Assembly: GCA_035934405.1 (NCBI GenBank)
Contig: DASYXW010000023.1
Coordinates: forward strand, 1 to 40,349
Length of the DNA stretch: 40,349 nucleotides
Reading direction: 5' to 3'
Source of the DNA: DASYXW01 sp035934405
GTDB lineage: Bacteria; Acidobacteriota; Terriglobia; UBA7540
Shown: positions 39,309-40,349 of the stretch, piece by piece
Numbering within the stretch: position 1 is the stretch's first letter
Layout of the letters: each line of letters opens with the position of its first letter
The notes under the pieces: model-generated
Databases searched by the model: none
What the model saw: the letters and a program-made list of their open reading frames with translations, nothing else
What the model was told of the DNA's origin: nothing
Made by a program: the position numbers and the translations under genes

Positions 39309-39418
39309 GGAAGTGGGTCAGTTTGAACCGCTGTAGCGGCGAGCTGCGCTCGCCGCTCTTTCGTTGCAAGAACTTCCGGCGATCATAGATCACCGCTACA
39401 GCAAACTGACCCACTACC
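39309..39418. mobile_element. 110-bp MITE with 8-bp target duplication (copy 2)
   Basis: Same terminal inverted repeat as the element at 32503 (GGTAGTGGGTCAGTTTG, with one mismatch at the third left base). The 8-bp direct repeat CGCCCCTC flanks it at 39301-39308 and 39419-39426. Inside are two GTAG-hairpin units: CGGCGAGC-TGC-GCTCGCCG (perfect) and CGGCGATC-ATA-GATCACCG (one mismatch). The hairpin stems differ in sequence from those of copy 1 but keep pairing. It lies between thiS and the next upstream gene. Confidence 0.8.
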
Positions 39419-39485
39419 CGCCCCTCTATATTCCTCCCGGCTCGCTTCCGGGCGTTCATCCCGGCCCATCCCGGGGATTCCCGCC

Positions 39486-40349
39486 TCAAGGCTCACGATT
39501 CTCACCATTAGCCGCCTTGTTTCGCCGGGCCTCGCGCACATGCAGTCCCCAATCGCGATTCGGCGGGGTCCGCAAAAGGCCCTCCCGCAGGGCGTCGCGC
39601 TGCCGCGGGTTCGTCCAGCAGGAATCCGGCCGCAGTTTGTCAAAATCGGGGAGGCGGCCGTAGCGCCGGCAGCACCAGCGGTAAAGCCGGCCCTGCAAGC
39701 GGGCTCGGTGCTCCGCGGCGGCGAAAACCAGCGCCGCCGGGACGTCGTAAAGCGTGAGCATCCCGGCCACGAGAACAGCGGCAGTAAGGAGCCGGGAGTC
39801 GGGAGTGGGGCAGGAAGCATCCTGAAGCGCGGGACCCGAGTTGCGAGGTTCGGGATTGGGGAAGGAACAATCCTGAAGCGCGGGGTTCGGGGGCCGGGGT
39901 TCGGGATTCGGGAAGGAGGAGTTCTTAGCATCCGTAGTCCCTAATGCCGCCGTGGCCGGCCCTCTTCCAGCCTTGTCCTCGCCGCTCGGGCCGTCATTTT
40001 GTAGGCTAGACGTGTGGTCTCCCCGACCGTCCGTGATACCACCGTGTAGGCTAGACTCGGAGACGCCCGGGCTTGAGTGGCTCGCGCCGCTTTCGTGTAG
40101 GCTAGGCTCTTGCGCGCTTCCGGCGCCCGGTTCCGGACCCGCGATTTCAGATTCCAGATTTGAGATTTCAGACGCTGAACCCGAAACACCGGACTCGGAA
40201 CTGAGCCGCGGGTTCAGACTGCCCGAAACACCGCACGGCGCACTGAGCAACTGGTTGAGCCCGCGCTCTTCTTCCTCCGCCTGCCGCCGGTACACTTGCA
40301 GGCGCTCCCAGGCCGCCACCGCCAGCGGTCGAATCCCGGGATGGGGTCC
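39486..40349 (-). CDS. unknown protein with repeat-filled middle (5' end outside the window)
   Basis: The frame is open from the right edge to the stop codon at 39486 (288 codons seen); the GTG at 40319 is a possible but unproven start. The N-terminal part (AAWERLQVYRRQAEEEERGLNQLL) and the C-terminal ~95 residues (VAGMLTLYDVPAALVFAAAEHRARLQGRLYRWCCRRYGRLPDF…) look like normal, conserved-type protein. The ~150 residues between are low-complexity: two tandem units of SFPNPEPR…PALQD, and three SSLH/Q steps encoded by TGTAGGCTAG repeats at 40000, 40045 and 40096. No family recognised. Confidence 0.5.
   Translation of the reverse strand, partial: GPHPGIRPLAVAAWERLQVYRRQAEEEERGLNQLLSAPCGVSGSLNPRLSSESGVSGSASEISNLESEIAGPEPGAGSAQEPSLHESGASHSSPGVSESSLHGGITDGRGDHTSSLQNDGPSGEDKAGRGPATAALGTTDAKNSSFPNPEPRPPNPALQDCSFPNPEPRNSGPALQDASCPTPDSRLLTAAVLVAGMLTLYDVPAALVFAAAEHRARLQGRLYRWCCRRYGRLPDFDKLRPDSCWTNPRQRDALREGLLRTPPNRDWGLHVREARRNKAANGENREP
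40000..40106. repeat. three direct copies of TGTAGGCTAG in the low-complexity gene
   Basis: TGTAGGCTAGAC or TGTAGGCTAGGC occurs at 40000, 40045 and 40096, spaced 45 and 51 bp apart. Both spacings are multiples of three, so the reading frame of the surrounding gene is kept and each copy encodes Ser-Leu-His or Ser-Leu-Gln. The DNA between copies is not repeated. Confidence 0.6.

Noticed and set aside
39995..40110. CRISPR array from the three TGTAGGCTAG repeats
   Set aside because: Repeats are only about 10-14 bp, too few and unequally spaced, with no cas gene nearby; they lie in a coding frame.

Overview
The window is a high-GC bacterial chromosome segment. It is most likely from a soil Acidobacteriota; this is inferred from the regulator with a winged-helix, TolB-type and TPR architecture, the CRTAC1/UnbV-type secreted protein, the dense palindromic repeats and the general gene style. 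No rRNA or marker gene proves the lineage. One tRNA gene, tRNA-Arg(ACG), is present.

Layout. 1-4381 (+): the tail of an unidentified gene, a Tat-exported FG-GAP/UnbV protein, a small cupin-like protein and a soluble winged-helix/TolB/TPR regulator. 4391-31698 (all -): a polysaccharide locus of 23 genes. In transcription order these are outer-membrane export protein, Wzz-type chain-length protein, ExeA-like ATPase, CpsD-like protein with a broken P-loop, NusG-like antiterminator, UDP-glucose dehydrogenase, UDP-xylose-synthase-like SDR, initiating phosphoglycosyltransferase, Wzx flippase, APH-fold kinase, two sulfotransferases, SGNH hydrolase, Wzy polymerase/ligase, GH10 hydrolase, GT4, WecG-type GT26 and a GDP-mannose-epimerase-like SDR. 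A second SGNH hydrolase and a second carbamoyltransferase follow, each behind its own promoter region. The last unit is DUF5989, SxtJ-like protein and carbamoyltransferase. 31699-33241: a repeat-rich stretch without a convincing gene, holding two palindromic mobile elements. 33242-40349: tRNA-Arg, an Rrf2 regulator with a TauE/SafE exporter, alpha/beta hydrolase, MFS transporter, AhpD-like protein, LytS-type histidine kinase, ThiS, and a repeat-laden unknown gene running off the end.

How it fits together (inference). The locus has the parts for a Wzx/Wzy-type exopolysaccharide. Ugd plus the UXS-like enzyme would supply UDP-glucuronate and UDP-xylose. WbaP-type, GT4 and GT26 enzymes build the repeat unit, Wzx and Wzy flip and polymerise it, and Wzz and the export protein control length and exit. 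The unusual part is the decoration set: two carbamoyltransferases, two PAPS-type sulfotransferases, two SGNH proteins and one APH-fold kinase, so the polymer may be both sulfated and carbamoylated. No exosortase or PEP-CTERM gene is in view.

The main new signals are these. (1) A shared 18-30 bp motif lies upstream of three transcription units of the locus (31952-31969, 10415-10444, 8915-8944). (2) A MITE family with a 17-bp terminal repeat and intact 8-bp target duplications is present (32503-32611, 39309-39418, fragment at 2504). Its GTAG-hairpin core recurs inside a second element with different ends and a TA duplication (32041-32161). (3) A 36-bp-arm palindrome at 38944-39040 appears to have displaced the ThiS stop codon and removed the ribosome-binding site of the histidine-kinase gene.
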